Part shown: one piece after another, positions 52,201 through 64,000 of the stretch
Layout of the letters: each line of letters starts with the position of its first letter
Numbering within the stretch: the first letter of the stretch is position 1
NCBI GenBank assembly: GCA_024699855.1
Contig: JAMPIQ010000001.1
Location: forward strand, 18,077,643-18,141,642
DNA from: Aphelenchoides besseyi
Taxonomy: Eukaryota > Nematoda > Chromadorea > Rhabditida > Aphelenchoididae
DNA: 64,000 bases
Direction of reading: 5' to 3'
Notes under the pieces: model-generated
The model's input: the letters and a program-made list of their open reading frames with translations, nothing else
Database searches by the model: none
What the model was told of the DNA's origin: nothing
Position numbers and translations under genes: made by a program

Positions 52201-55200
52201 TAGTTCAAAGCTTGTGATTGGTTCAATTAACGAGGTGATATTTCGTGTGTCAGTTGATGTTACCTACGTGAACTCTATTTTGGATCAGCTTGTAGATTTC
52301 GTGCGGTTATTTCGGGTCTGTTCGATACTAGTTTGATTTCCATTTGCTTTCAGCCAAGTTAATGAGTTGGAGTGAAATCAATGGACTCGAATTAATGCGT
52401 TAATCAATTTCCATTCTTTCGGTCGGGAATTTGGAATTGTATTGTTATGCTGACTGTTCGGTCCCAAATGAAATGACAATATCTGATGTTTCATTTCCTT
52501 TATGCTTGATATGTTCGATGAAACTTCTTGTAATCCATTAGATTAAGGAGATCATTTTTGAGTTTAGCGGGGATTACTGACGCGGATTCCATTTGTGTTG
52601 GGCTGGTGGATTCTGTGTCGTGAGTTTGGTCGATAGGAATTCGATTTCTATTTGATGCAGTCAGTTGGGTGAGTTAGAGTGTAGTTAATGAACTCAAATT
52701 AGTGCATTAGTATGGTTTCCATTCCTTCAGTCAAGAATTTGGAACTATATTGTTATGCTGACTGTTACTGAGGTGCGGGTGGATGAAAGAAGGTTGATTG
52801 CTTTTGCAATTAGCAGGAATAGTTGAAAGCTTGTGATTGGTTCAATTAACGAGGTAACATTTCGTGTGTCAGTCGATGTTACCCACGCGAACTCTATTTT
52901 TGATCAGTTTGTAGATTCCGTGTCATGATTTTGGTCCATACGAGTTTCTGTTTGGTTTCTATTTAATGTCATCAGGTAGGGGAGTTTGGAGTTTAGTTAG
53001 TGGACTCAAATTAGTGCATCGAGATCTCCCGTTCTTTCAGTTGCCAATTTGGAATTGTATTGGCACACTAATTGTTACAGTCCCAAATGAAATGACGAGA
53101 TTTGAGATTTGATTCTTTTTATTTTGATATGTTCGAGTGAAAGTGTTTTTGATAAGCCAAATTAAGGATATCATTTATTGAGTTTGATTGGTGCTACTGA
53201 CGAGGATTCTATTTTTGTTCAACTTTTAGATTCGGTGTCGTGATTTTGGGTTCGGTCGATGTGCTTGAATTTTATTTTTTTGTTTGAAGTCAATCAACTT
53301 GGTTGGTTATAGTTCAGTTAGGGAATTCGAATTTATTGAGTACGATCTGTTCTGCTCAATCAGTTGGCAATTTGTAATTGTGTTGATATGTCGATTATTA
53401 CAGAGATGCGGTTGAGATGACATCTGAGTTTTAAAGTTTTTGTGTTTGGTATGGTCAAATGAAAGTGTTTTCGCTCAATCAAATTAAGGAGGTAATTTCT
53501 TCAGTTCGGTGAATGGCATCGACACAGATTCTATTGTTCAGTCTGTTGGTTTCGTACCATGGTTTCGGTCGATACGAATTTGATTTCTATTTCATGCAAT
53601 CAGTTTGCTAAGTTGGGGTTTAGTTAGTGGACTCGAGTTAGTGTGTTGGTAAGGTTTCCGTTCTTGCAGTTGTAAATTTGAAACTATTGGCAAGCTGACT
53701 GTTCAGTCCCAAATGCAGTGACAATATATTAGGTTGGACTTCTTTGTGTTTGATTCGTTCAAATGAAGTGTTTTTGATAAATCAATTAAAGGAGGCCATT
53801 TTTTGAGTTTCATTGGTTTTACTGACGCGGATTTTATTTATTGAGCTGGTGGGTTCGGTGCCATGAGTTTGGTCGATACGCGTTTGATTTCTATTGCATG
53901 CAATCAGGTTGGTGAGTTTGAGTGTAATTAATGGCTACAATTAGTGCGTTGGTAGGTTTCCATTCATTTTGTCGGGGATTTGTAATTATGCTGGTGAGCT
54001 GACTTTTACAGTCTCAAATGCAATGACCATTTCTGACCTTTGATTTTTTTATGTTGATATGTTCGAATGAAAGTGTTTTTGATAAGCCAAACTAAGGAGC
54101 TCAATTTTGGAGTTTAGCAAAAGGTTACTGACGCGGAATCTATTTCTCAGTTTGTGAATTTCATGTCATGAATTTGGTCGTGCTCGATACGCGTTTGATT
54201 CTGGTTTCTTATTAAATGTCAGTGAAGTTAGTGAGTTTCAGTCAGCAATTTGAAACTATATTGGCATGCTCAGTGTCACAGATCTGCAGTTGAGATGACA
54301 AAAGCTAGAGTTCCAATTCTTTTTGTGTTTGATGTGCTCTAATGAAAGTGATAGTGAACAATCAAATTAAGGAGGTGATTTCTTGAATCAAATGGATCTT
54401 ACTGAGGCCGATTCTATTTTCGTTGATCTGGTGGATTTCGTGTCATGATTTTGGCGCACACGAGTTTCATTTTGGTTTTTATTTGATGCAATTAGTCTGT
54501 TGAGTTGGAGTGTAGTTAATAAAAGCGAATTAGTGCGTTAGTATGGTTTTCGTTCTTTCAGTCGGCAATCATATTGATATTATGATTTCTTCGGTCTCAA
54601 ATGAAATGACAAGATGTGATTTTTTTATGTTGATATGTTCAAGTGAAAGTGCGGTCAATGAAATTAAGGAGATCGTTTTTTGAGTTTGGTGAATGGCATT
54701 GTCGCGAATTCTATTGTTGTTCAGTTTGTGTATTTCATGTCGCTATTTTTGTCGATACGAGTTTTATTTTTGGTTTTATTTCATGCCATCAGTTGGGTGA
54801 GTTCGAGTTTAGTCGATCGACTCAAATTAATTCATTGGTACGGTTTCCATTCGTTCAGTCAACAATTTGAAACAATATTGGTAAGCTGACTGTTAAATAG
54901 GTGCGGTTGAGATGACAATATCTGAGGTTGAACTTCTTTTTGTGTTTGACGTGGCCTAATGAATGTGTTTGAATTCGTTTAGATTAGGGATGATTTCTTG
55001 AGTTCGGTAAAAGGCATTGACGGTGATCCGATTTTTGTTGAGCTTGTCGATTCCGTGTCATTATTTTGGTGGATACAATTTTGATTTCTTGTTTGAAGTT
55101 TAACAAATTGGTGAGTCAGTGTAGTTGGTGGCTATGGTTGGTGTGTTGATCGGGTTTCCATTCCTTCAGTCAACAATTTGTAATTGTATTGGTATGTTGA

Positions 55201-55480
55201 CTGTTCTGTCTCAAATGAGATGACGAGATCAGTGGTTTGAGTTTAACATGTTCAAAAAAAAGTGTTTGTGATCAATCAAATTAAGGGGACGATTTCTTCA
55301 GGGCGGCGAAAGGTGATCACGGTGATTATATTTTTAATCAGGGTTTATATTCCCGTTCTTGTTTCAGTCGTGCTCTGTGTGTTTTGATTTTGCTTTTTTA
55401 TTTAACGTCAGTCAAGTTGGTGTGTTTCCGTCGGGATTTTGCAGTTCTATTTTTTGTTATGACTGCTACAGATTCACAGT
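49260..55480 (+). repeat. Old, diverged tandem array, monomer about 305-325 bp
   Basis: A recurring block (…GCTGACTGTTCAGTCCCAAATG… or …GATTGTTACTGAGGTGCGGGT…) appears near 50243, 50567, 50892, 51202, 51507, 51823, 52142, 52452, 52761, 53071, 53393, 53698, 54001, 54271, 54583, 54889 and 55200. The typical spacing is about 305-325 bases. Other shared blocks are GGAATTTGGAATTGTATTG, TTAAGGAGGT, TTACTGACGCGGATTC and GTAGATTCCGTG. Monomers are well diverged, but some neighbours are close (51202 and 51507), and the units at 52142 and 52761 are almost the same. The left end (49.3-49.9 kb) is the most eroded. No gene is visible inside. The few open frames, such as 52049-52336, are not conserved between units. 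Confidence 0.85.
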
Positions 55481-55559
55481 GATTTCATGTACTATATTTT
55501 GATGTAATGTATCTGGGTACCATATTTTGACGTGATGTATTTGAAGATGCCTCAAACCG

Positions 55560-58500
55560 ATCAACTACACCCCCAACACTCCGTTAATAAAGGTGACGAG
55601 TTGTAGAATTAGAGGACAAAAACTTTCGTGCCAAGAAATGGTCTAGTATATTTTCATGAACTATATTTTCAGGTTTCAGATTTCGAGTTTCTGCATTTTC
55701 AGGTTTCCGTCAAACAATTTCGAGCCCACAAAAGACCACCGCTTCTTAATAAAAATAGGTGGACGAGTTGAATGACAATTTGAATTACTAGTTTCAGGGG
55801 TTTCAAAAAAGGCAATTTCAAGGGTTTCAAAAAAAGGAGTTTAAAAAAGGGAATTAAAAAGGGCAATTAAAAGGGGTTCAAAAGGGCTGCAATTTCAGGG
55901 CTCAAAAATAAAGGGTTCAAAAGGTCAGCAATTCCCCCTTCCACAGGTCACGGTTTCGGTTAAAAAAAGAGCGCCAGGTAGTTATCCCCCGCCACCCCAC
56001 AGCAGTCCCGCCACCCCATCAACAGGTCTGCAATTTCAATATCCACAGGTCACGGATTCGGCAAAAAAAGACCGCCACCCCATTAGTCCCTGCCACCAAC
56101 CTTCGGTTGCTGTTTGAGACAAGCTCAAACTATTTCGAGCCAACACCACCAAATTAATTGAACAAACAAGACCCCCAACACTCCGTTAATAAAGGTGACG
56201 AGTTGTAGAATTAGAGGACAAAAACTTTCGTGCCAAGAAATGGTCTAGTATATTTTCATGAACTATATTTTCAGGTTTCAGATTTCGAGTTTCTGCATTT
56301 TCAGGTTTCCGTCAAACAATTTCGAGCCCACAAAAGACCACCGCTTCTTAATAAAAATAGGTAGACGAGTTGAATGACAATTTGAATTACTAGTTTCAGG
56401 GGTTTCAAAAAAGGCAATTTCAAGGGTTTCAAAAAAAGGAGTTTAAAAAAGGGAATTAAAAAGGGCAATTAAAAGGGGTTCAAAAGGGCTGCAATTTCAG
56501 GGCTCAAAAATAAAGGGTTCAAAAGGTCAGCAATTCCCCCTTCCACAGGTCACGGTTTCGGTTTAAAAAAAGAGCGCCAGGTAGTTATCCCCCGCCACCC
56601 CACAGCAGTCCCGCCACCCCATCAACAGGTCTGCAATTTCAATATCCACAGGTCACGGATTCGGCCAAAAAAGACCGCCACCCCATTAGTCCCTGCCACC
56701 AACCTTCGGTTGCTGTTTGAGACAAGCTCAAACTATTTCGAGCCAACACCACCAAATTAATTGAACAAACAAGACCCCCAACACTCCGTTAATAAAGGTG
56801 ACGAGTTGTAGAATTAGAGGACAAAAACTTTCGTGCCAAGAAATGGTCTAGTATATTTTCATGAACTATATTTTCAGGTTTCAGATTTCGAGTTTCTGCA
56901 TTTTCAGGTTTCCGTCAAACAATTTCGAGCCCACAAAAGACCACCGCTTCTTAATAAAAATAGGTGGACGAGTTGAATGACAATTTGAATTACTAGTTTC
57001 AGGGGTTTCAAAAAGGCAATTTCAAGGGTTTCAAAAAAAAGGAGTTTAAAAAAGGGAATTAAAAAGGGCAATTAAAAGGGGTTCAAAAGGGCTGCAATTT
57101 CAGGGCTCAAAAATAAAGGGTTCAAAAGGTCAGCAATTCCCCCTTCCACAGGTCACGGTTTCGGTTTAAAAAAAGAGCGCCAGGTAGTTATCCCCCGCCA
57201 CCCCACAGCAGTCCCGCCACCCCATCAACAGGTCTGCAATTTCAATATCCACAGGTCACGGATTCGGCCAAAAAAGACCGCCACCCCATTAGTCCCTGCC
57301 ACCAACCTTCGGTTGCTGTTTGAGACAAGCTCAAACTATTTCGAGCCAACACCACCAAATTAATTGAACAAACAAGACCCCCAACACTCCGTTAATAAAG
57401 GTGACGAGTTGTAGAATTAGAGGACAAAAACTTTCGTGCCAAGAAATGGTCTAGTATATTTTCATGAACTATATTTTCAGGTTTCAGATTTCGAGTTTCT
57501 GCATTTTCAGGTTTCCGTCAAACAATTTCGAGCCCACAAAAGACCACCGCTTCTTAATAAAAATAGGTAGACGAGTTGAATGACAATTTGAATTACTAGT
57601 TTCAGGGGTTTCAAAAAAGGCAATTTCAAGGGTTTCAAAAAAAGGAGTTTAAAAAAGGGAATTAAAAAGGGCAATTAAAAGGGGTTCAAAAGGGCTGCAA
57701 TTTCAGGGCTCAAAAATAAAGGGTTCAAAAGGTCAGCAATTCCCCCTTCCACAGGTCACGGTTTCGGTTAAAAAAAGAGCGCCAGGTAGTTATCCCCCGC
57801 CACCCCACAGCAGTCCCGCCACCCCATCAACAGGTCTGCAATTTCAATATCCACAGGTCACGGATTCGGCCAAAAAAAGACCGCCACCCCATTAGTCCCT
57901 GCCACCAACCTTCGGTTGCTGTTTGAGACAAGCTCAAACTATTTCGAGCCAACACCACCAAATTAATTGAACAAACAAGACCCCCAACACTCCGTTAATA
58001 AAGGTGACGAGTTGTAGAATTAGAGGACAAAAACTTTCGTGCCAAGAAATGGTCTAGTATATTTTCATGAACTATATTTTCAGGTTTCAGATTTCGAGTT
58101 TCTGCATTTTCAGGTTTCCGTCAAACAATTTCGAGCCCACAAAAGACCACCGCTTCTTAATAAAAATAGGTAGACGAGTTGAATGACAATTTGAATTACT
58201 AGTTTCAGGGGTTTCAAAAAAGGCAATTTCAAGGGTTTCAAAAAAAGGAGTTTAAAAAAAGGGAATTAAAAAGGGCAATTAAAAGGGGTTCAAAAGGGCT
58301 GCAATTTCAGGGCTCAAAAATAAAGGGTTCAAAAGGTCAGCAATTCCCCCTTCCACAGGTCACGGTTTCGGTTAAAAAAAGAGCGCCAGGTAGTTATCCC
58401 CCGCCACCCCACAGCAGTCCCGCCACCCCATCAACAGGTCTGCAATTTCAATATCCACAGGTCACGGATTCGGCCAAAAAAGACCGCCACCCCATTAGTC

Positions 58501-61500
58501 CCTGCCACCAACCTTCGGTTGCTGTTTGAGACAAGCTCAAACTATTTCGAGCCAACACCACCAAATTAATTGAACAAACAAGACCCCCAACACTCCGTTA
58601 ATAAAGGTGACGAGTTGTAGAATTAGAGGACAAAAACTTTCGTGCCAAGAAATGGTCTAGTATATTTTCATGAACTATATTTTCAGGTTTCAGATTTCGA
58701 GTTTCTGCATTTTCAGGTTTCCGTCAAACAATTTCGAGCCCACAAAAGACCACCGCTTCTTAATAAAAATAGGTAGACGAGTTGAATGACAATTTGAATT
58801 ACTAGTTTCAGGGGTTTCAAAAAAGGCAATTTCAAGGGTTTCAAAAAAAGGAGTTTAAAAAAGGGAATTAAAAAGGGCAATTAAAAGGGGTTCAAAAGGG
58901 CTGCAATTTCAGGGCTCAAAAATAAAGGGTTCAAAAGGTCAGCAATTCCCCCTTCCACAGGTCACGGTTTCGGTTAAAAAAAGAGCGCCAGGTAGTTATC
59001 CCCCGCCACCCCACAGCAGTCCCGCCACCCCATCAACAGGTCTGCAATTTCAATATCCACAGGTCACGGATTCGGCCAAAAAAGACCGCCACCCCATTAG
59101 TCCCTGCCACCAACCTTCGGTTGCTGTTTGAGACAAGCTCAAACTATTTCGAGCCAACACCACCAAATTAATTGAACAAACAAGACCCCCAACACTCCGT
59201 TAATAAAGGTGACGAGTTGTAGAATTAGAGGACAAAAACTTTCGTGCCAAGAAATGGTCTAGTATATTTTCATGAACTATATTTTCAGGTTTCAGATTTC
59301 GAGTTTCTGCATTTTCAGGTTTCCGTCAAACAATTTCGAGCCCACAAAAGACCACCGCTTCTTAATAAAAATAGGTAGACGAGTTGAATGACAATTTGAA
59401 TTACTAGTTTCAGGGGTTTCAAAAAAGGCAATTTCAAGGGTTTCAAAAAAAGGAGTTTAAAAAAGGGAATTAAAAAGGGCAATTAAAAGGGGTTCAAAAG
59501 GGCTGCAATTTCAGGGCTCAAAAATAAAGGGTTCAAAAGGTCAGCAATTCCCCCTTCCACAGGTCACGGTTTCGGTTTAAAAAAAAGAGCGCCAGGTAGT
59601 TATCCCCCGCCACCCCACAGCAGTCCCGCCACCCCATCAACAGGTCTGCAATTTCAATATCCACAGGTCACGGATTCGGCCAAAAAAGACCGCCACCCCA
59701 TTAGTCCCTGCCACCAACCTTCGGTTGCTGTTTGAGACAAGCTCAAACTATTTCGAGCCAACACCACCAAATTAATTGAACAAACAAGACCCCCAACACT
59801 CCGTTAATAAAGGTGACGAGTTGTAGAATTAGAGGACAAAAACTTTCGTGCCAAGAAATGGTCTAGTATATTTTCATGAACTATATTTTCAGGTTTCAGA
59901 TTTCGAGTTTCTGCATTTTCAGGTTTCCGTCAAACAATTTCGAGCCCACAAAAGACCACCGCTTCTTAATAAAAATAGGTAGACGAGTTGAATGACAATT
60001 TGAATTACTAGTTTCAGGGGTTTCAAAAAAGGCAATTTCAAGGGTTTCAAAAAAAGGAGTTTAAAAAAGGGAAGGGAAAAAAGGGCAATTAAAAGGGGTT
60101 CAAAAGGGCTGCAATTTCAGGGCTCAAAAATAAAGGGTTCAAAAGGTCAGCAATTCCCCCTTCCACAGGTCACGGTTTCGGTTAAAAAAAGAGCGCCAGG
60201 TAGTTATCCCCCGCCACCCCACAGCAGTCCCGCCACCCCATCAACAGGTCTGCAATTTCAATATCCACAGGTCACGGATTCGGCCAAAAAAGACCGCCAC
60301 CCCATTAGTCCCTGCCACCAACCTTCGGTTGCTGTTTGAGACAAGCTCAAACTATTTCGAGCCAACACCACCAAATTAATTGAACAAACAAGACCCCCAA
60401 CACTCCGTTAATAAAGGTGACGAGTTGTAGAATTAGAGGACAAAAACTTTCGTGCCAAGAAATGGTCTAGTATATTTTTCATGAACTATATTTTCAGGTT
60501 TCAGATTTCGAGTTTCTGCATTTTTTCAGGTTTCCGTCAAACAATTTCGAGCCCACAAAAGACCACCGCTTCTTAATAAAAATAGGTAGACGAGTTGAAT
60601 GACAATTTGAATTACTAGTTTCAGGGGTTTCAAAAAAGGCAATTTCAAGGGTTTCAAAAAAAGGAGTTTAAAAAAGGGAATTAAAAAGGGCAATTAAAAG
60701 GGGTTCAAAAGGGCTGCAATTTCAGGGCTCAAAAATAAAGGGTTCAAAAGGTCAGCAATTCCCCCTTCCACAGGTCACGGTTTCGGTTAAAAAAAGAGCG
60801 CCAGGTAGTTATCCCCCGCCACCCCACAGCAGTCCCGCCACCCCATCAACAGGTCTGCAATTTCAATATCCACAGGTCACGGATTCGGCCAAAAAAGACC
60901 GCCACCCCATTAGTCCCTGCCACCAACCTTCGGTTGCTGTTTGAGACAAGCTCAAACTATTTCGAGCCAACACCACCAAATTAATTGAACAAACAAGACC
61001 CCCAACACTCCGTTAATAAAGGTGACGAGTTGTAGAATTAGAGGACAAAAACTTTCGTGCCAAGAAATGGTCTAGTATATTTTCATGAACTATATTTTCA
61101 GGTTTCAGATTTCGAGTTTCTGCATTTTCAGGTTTCCGTCAAACAATTTCGAGCCCACAAAAGACCACCGCTTCTTAATAAAAATAGGTAGACGAGTTGA
61201 ATGACAATTTGAATTACTAGTTTCAGGGGTTTCAAAAAAGGCAATTTCAAGGGTTTCAAAAAAAAGAGTTTAAAAAAGGGAATTAAAAAGGGCAATTAAA
61301 AGGGGTTCAAAAGGGCTGCAATTTCAGGGCTCAAAAATAAAGGGTTCAAAAGGTCAGCAATTCCCCCTTCCACAGGTCACGGTTTCGGTTAAAAAAAAGA
61401 GCGCCAGGTAGTTATCCCCCGCCACCCCACAGCAGTCCCGCCACCCCATCAACAGGTCTGCAATTTCAATATCCACAGGTCACGGATTCGGCCAAAAAAA

Positions 61501-64000
61501 GACCGCCACCCCATTAGTCCCTGCCACCAACCTTCGGTTGCTGTTTGAGACAAGCTCAAACTATTTCGAGCCAACACCACCAAATTAATTGAACAAACAA
61601 GACCCCCAACACTCCGTTAATAAAGGTGACGAGTTGTAGAATTAGAGGACAAAAACTTTCGTGCCAAGAAATGGTCTAGTATATTTTCATGAACTATATT
61701 TTCAGGTTTCAGATTTCGAGTTTCTGCATTTTCAGGTTTCCGTCAAACAATTTCGAGCCCACAAAAGACCACCGCTTCTTAATAAAAATAGGTAGACGAG
61801 TTGAATGACAATTTGAATTACTAGTTTCAGGGGTTTCAAAAAAGGCAATTTCAAGGGTTTCAAAAAAAGGAGTTTAAAAAAGGGAATTAAAAAGGGCAAT
61901 TAAAAGGGGTTCAAAAGGGCTGCAATTTCAGGGCTCAAAAATAAAGGGTTCAAAAGGTCAGCAATTCCCCCTTCCACAGGTCACGGTTTCGGTTAAAAAA
62001 AGAGCGCCAGGTAGTTATCCCCCGCCACCCCACAGCAGTCCCGCCACCCCATCAACAGGTCTGCAATTTCAATATCCACAGGTCACGGATTCGGCCAAAA
62101 AAGACCGCCACCCCATTAGTCCCTGCCACCAACCTTCGGTTGCTGTTTGAGACAAGCTCAAACTATTTCGAGCCAACACCACCAAATTAATTGAACAAAC
62201 AAGACCCCCAACACTCCGTTAATAAAGGTGACGAGTTGTAGAATTAGAGGACAAAAACTTTCGTGCCAAGAAATGGTCTAGTATATTTTCATGAACTATA
62301 TTTTCAGGTTTCAGATTTCGAGTTTCTGCATTTTCAGGTTTCCGTCAAACAATTTCGAGCCCACAAAAGACCACCGCTTCTTAATAAAAATAGGTAGACG
62401 AGTTGAATGACAATTTGAATTACTAGTTTCAGGGGTTTCAAAAAAGGCAATTTCAAGGGTTTCAAAAAAAGGAGTTTAAAAAAGGGAATTAAAAAGGGCA
62501 ATTAAAAGGGGTTCAAAAGGGCTGCAATTTCAGGGCTCAAAAATAAAGGGTTCAAAAGGTCAGCAATTCCCCCTTCCACAGGTCACGGTTTCGGTTAAAA
62601 AAAGAGCGCCAGGTAGTTATCCCCCGCCACCCCACAGCAGTCCCGCCACCCCATCAACAGGTCTGCAATTTCAATATCCACAGGTCACGGATTCGGCCAA
62701 AAAAGACCGCCACCCCATTAGTCCCTGCCACCAACCTTCGGTTGCTGTTTGAGACAAGCTCAAACTATTTCGAGCCAACACCACCAAATTAATTGAACAA
62801 ACAAGACCCCCAACACTCCGTTAATAAAGGTGACGAGTTGTAGAATTAGAGGACAAAAAACTTTCGTGCCAAGAAATGGTCTAGTATATTTTCATGAACT
62901 ATATTTTCAGGTTTCAGATTTCGAGTTTCTGCATTTTCAGGTTTCCGTCAAACAATTTCGAGCCCACAAAAGACCACCGCTTCTTAATAAAAATAGGTAG
63001 ACGAGTTGAATGACAATTTGAATTACTAGTTTCAGGGGTTTCAAAAAAGGCAATTTCAAGGGTTTCAAAAAAAGGAGTTTAAAAAAGGGAATTAAAAAGG
63101 GCAATTAAAAGGGGTTCAAAAGGGCTGCAATTTCAGGGCTCAAAAATAAAGGGTTCAAAAGGTCAGCAATTCCCCCTTCCACAGGTCACGGTTTCGGTTA
63201 AAAAAAGAGCGCCAGGTAGTTTATCCCCCGCCACCCCACAGCAGTCCCGCCACCCCATCAACAGGTCTGCAATTTCAATATCCACAGGTCACGGATTCGG
63301 CCAAAAAAAAGACCGCCACCCCATTAGTCCCTGCCACCAACCTTCGGTTGCTGTTTGAGACAAGCTCAAACTATTTCGAGCCAACACCACCAAATTAATT
63401 GAACAAACAAGACCCCCAACACTCCGTTAATAAAGGTGACGAGTTGTAGAATTAGAGGACAAAAACTTTCGTGCCAAGAAATGGTCTAGTATATTTTCAT
63501 GAACTATATTTTCAGGTTTCAGAGATTTCGAGTTTCTGCATTTTCAGGTTTCCGTCAAACAATTTCGAGCCCACAAAAGACCACCGCTTCTTAATAAAAA
63601 TAGGTAGACGAGTTGAATGACAATTTGAATTACTAGTTTCAGGGGTTTCAAAAAAGGCAATTTCAAGGGTTTCAAAAAAAGGAGTTTAAAAAAAGGGAAT
63701 TAAAAAGGGCAATTAAAAGGGGTTCAAAAGGGCTGCAATTTCAGGGCTCAAAAATAAAGGGTTCAAAAGGTCAGCAATTCCCCCTTCCACAGGTCACGGT
63801 TTCGGTTAAAAAAAGAGCGCACACTCCGTTAATAAAGGTGACGAGTTGTAGAATTAGAGGACAAAAACTTTCGTGCCAAGAAATGGTCTAGTATATTTTC
63901 ATGAACTATATTTTCAGGTTTCAGATTTCGAGTTTCTGCATTTTCAGGTTTCCGTCAAACAATTTCGAGCCCACAAAAGACCACCGCTTCTTAATAAAAA
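55560..64000 (+). repeat. Young satellite array, unit 603 bp
   Basis: The block ACACTCCGTTAATAAAGGTG recurs at 55576, 56178, 56781, 57384, 57987, 58590, 59192, 59796, 60400, 61005, 61609, 62211, 62813, 63419 and 63821. Spacing is 602-606 bases, except the last step, which is 402. That makes 13 full units, one shortened unit and a partial unit cut by the window edge. Units differ mainly in the length of A-runs, plus a few substitutions such as GGTGGACG against GGTAGACG. Each unit has a purine-rich half (GGGGTTTCAAAAAAGG…AAAAGGGC) and a C-rich half (CCCCCGCCACCCCACAGCAG). No open frame longer than 60 codons exists. This is satellite DNA, consistent with pericentromeric, subtelomeric or eliminated chromatin, but the window cannot say which. 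Confidence 0.97.
55985..56022 (-). other. Potential G-quadruplex, repeated in every complete satellite unit
   Basis: On the minus strand this site reads G4-TGGC-G3-ACTGCTGT-G4-TGGC-G5, four G-runs with loops of 4, 8 and 4 bases. The same sequence recurs in each complete 603-bp unit (next near 56588). The shortened unit ending at 63820 lacks it. Confidence 0.7.

Noticed and set aside
52049..52336. 95-codon frame in the old satellite
   Set aside because: It is not kept in neighbouring monomers, so it is a chance frame.
53160..53240. Hammerhead ribozyme in the old satellite (CTGACGAG)
   Set aside because: The CUGANGA core occurs, but the GAAA core and pairing stems are not found at workable distances.
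55560..64000. CRISPR-like or rDNA-like array
   Set aside because: Units are 603 bases of continuous near-identical sequence with no repeat-spacer pattern, and no rRNA motif was recognised. The genome is eukaryotic.

Overview
The window looks like nuclear DNA of a nematode. Genes are on both strands and are split by short introns, often 40-50 bp, bounded by GTAAG-like donors and TTTTCAG/TTTTAG acceptors. Several start codons lie a few bases after an unpaired acceptor, as expected for spliced-leader trans-splicing. The gene content includes a p120/delta-catenin with fibronectin type III repeats (JAC-1-like), an STA-1-type STAT, ATG101/EPG-9, VAMP7, CPEB and LRPPRC. I cannot name the species. 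All gene models were assembled by hand from exon joins that keep the frame; none has transcript support.

Layout: 1-343, 3' end of an SLC41-type magnesium transporter (+). 981-3000, a decayed purple acid phosphatase (-). 3913-4715, a Hairy/E(spl) bHLH repressor (-). 6990-8480, repeats. 8953-15466, the delta-catenin gene (-). 18349-19438, a MADF protein (+). 19619-21266, longin R-SNARE VAMP7 (-). 22013-23013, ATG101 (-). 23040-29378, small unrecognised secreted or membrane proteins, with a repeat at 27630-28290. 29636-30972, CPEB (+). 31349-32823, a mucin-like secreted protein (-). 33058-34827, a peptide-type GPCR (-). 37687-41504, STAT (+). 42182-47008, mitochondrial LRPPRC-like protein (-).

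From 47 kb onward I find no gene. The region holds a third copy of a 670-bp dispersed repeat, a foldback structure at 48.9-49.2 kb, an old tandem array of roughly 305-325-bp monomers (about 49.3-55.5 kb) that alternates between two monomer types, and then a young, almost uniform 603-bp satellite running off the right edge. The satellite carries a potential G-quadruplex in every complete unit. This gene-to-satellite transition is the most unusual part of the window.

The genes do not form an obvious pathway. They are ordinary housekeeping, signalling and developmental genes: cell adhesion (catenin), membrane fusion (VAMP7), autophagy initiation (ATG101), translational control (CPEB), transcription (bHLH, STAT, MADF) and mitochondrial RNA stability (LRPPRC).
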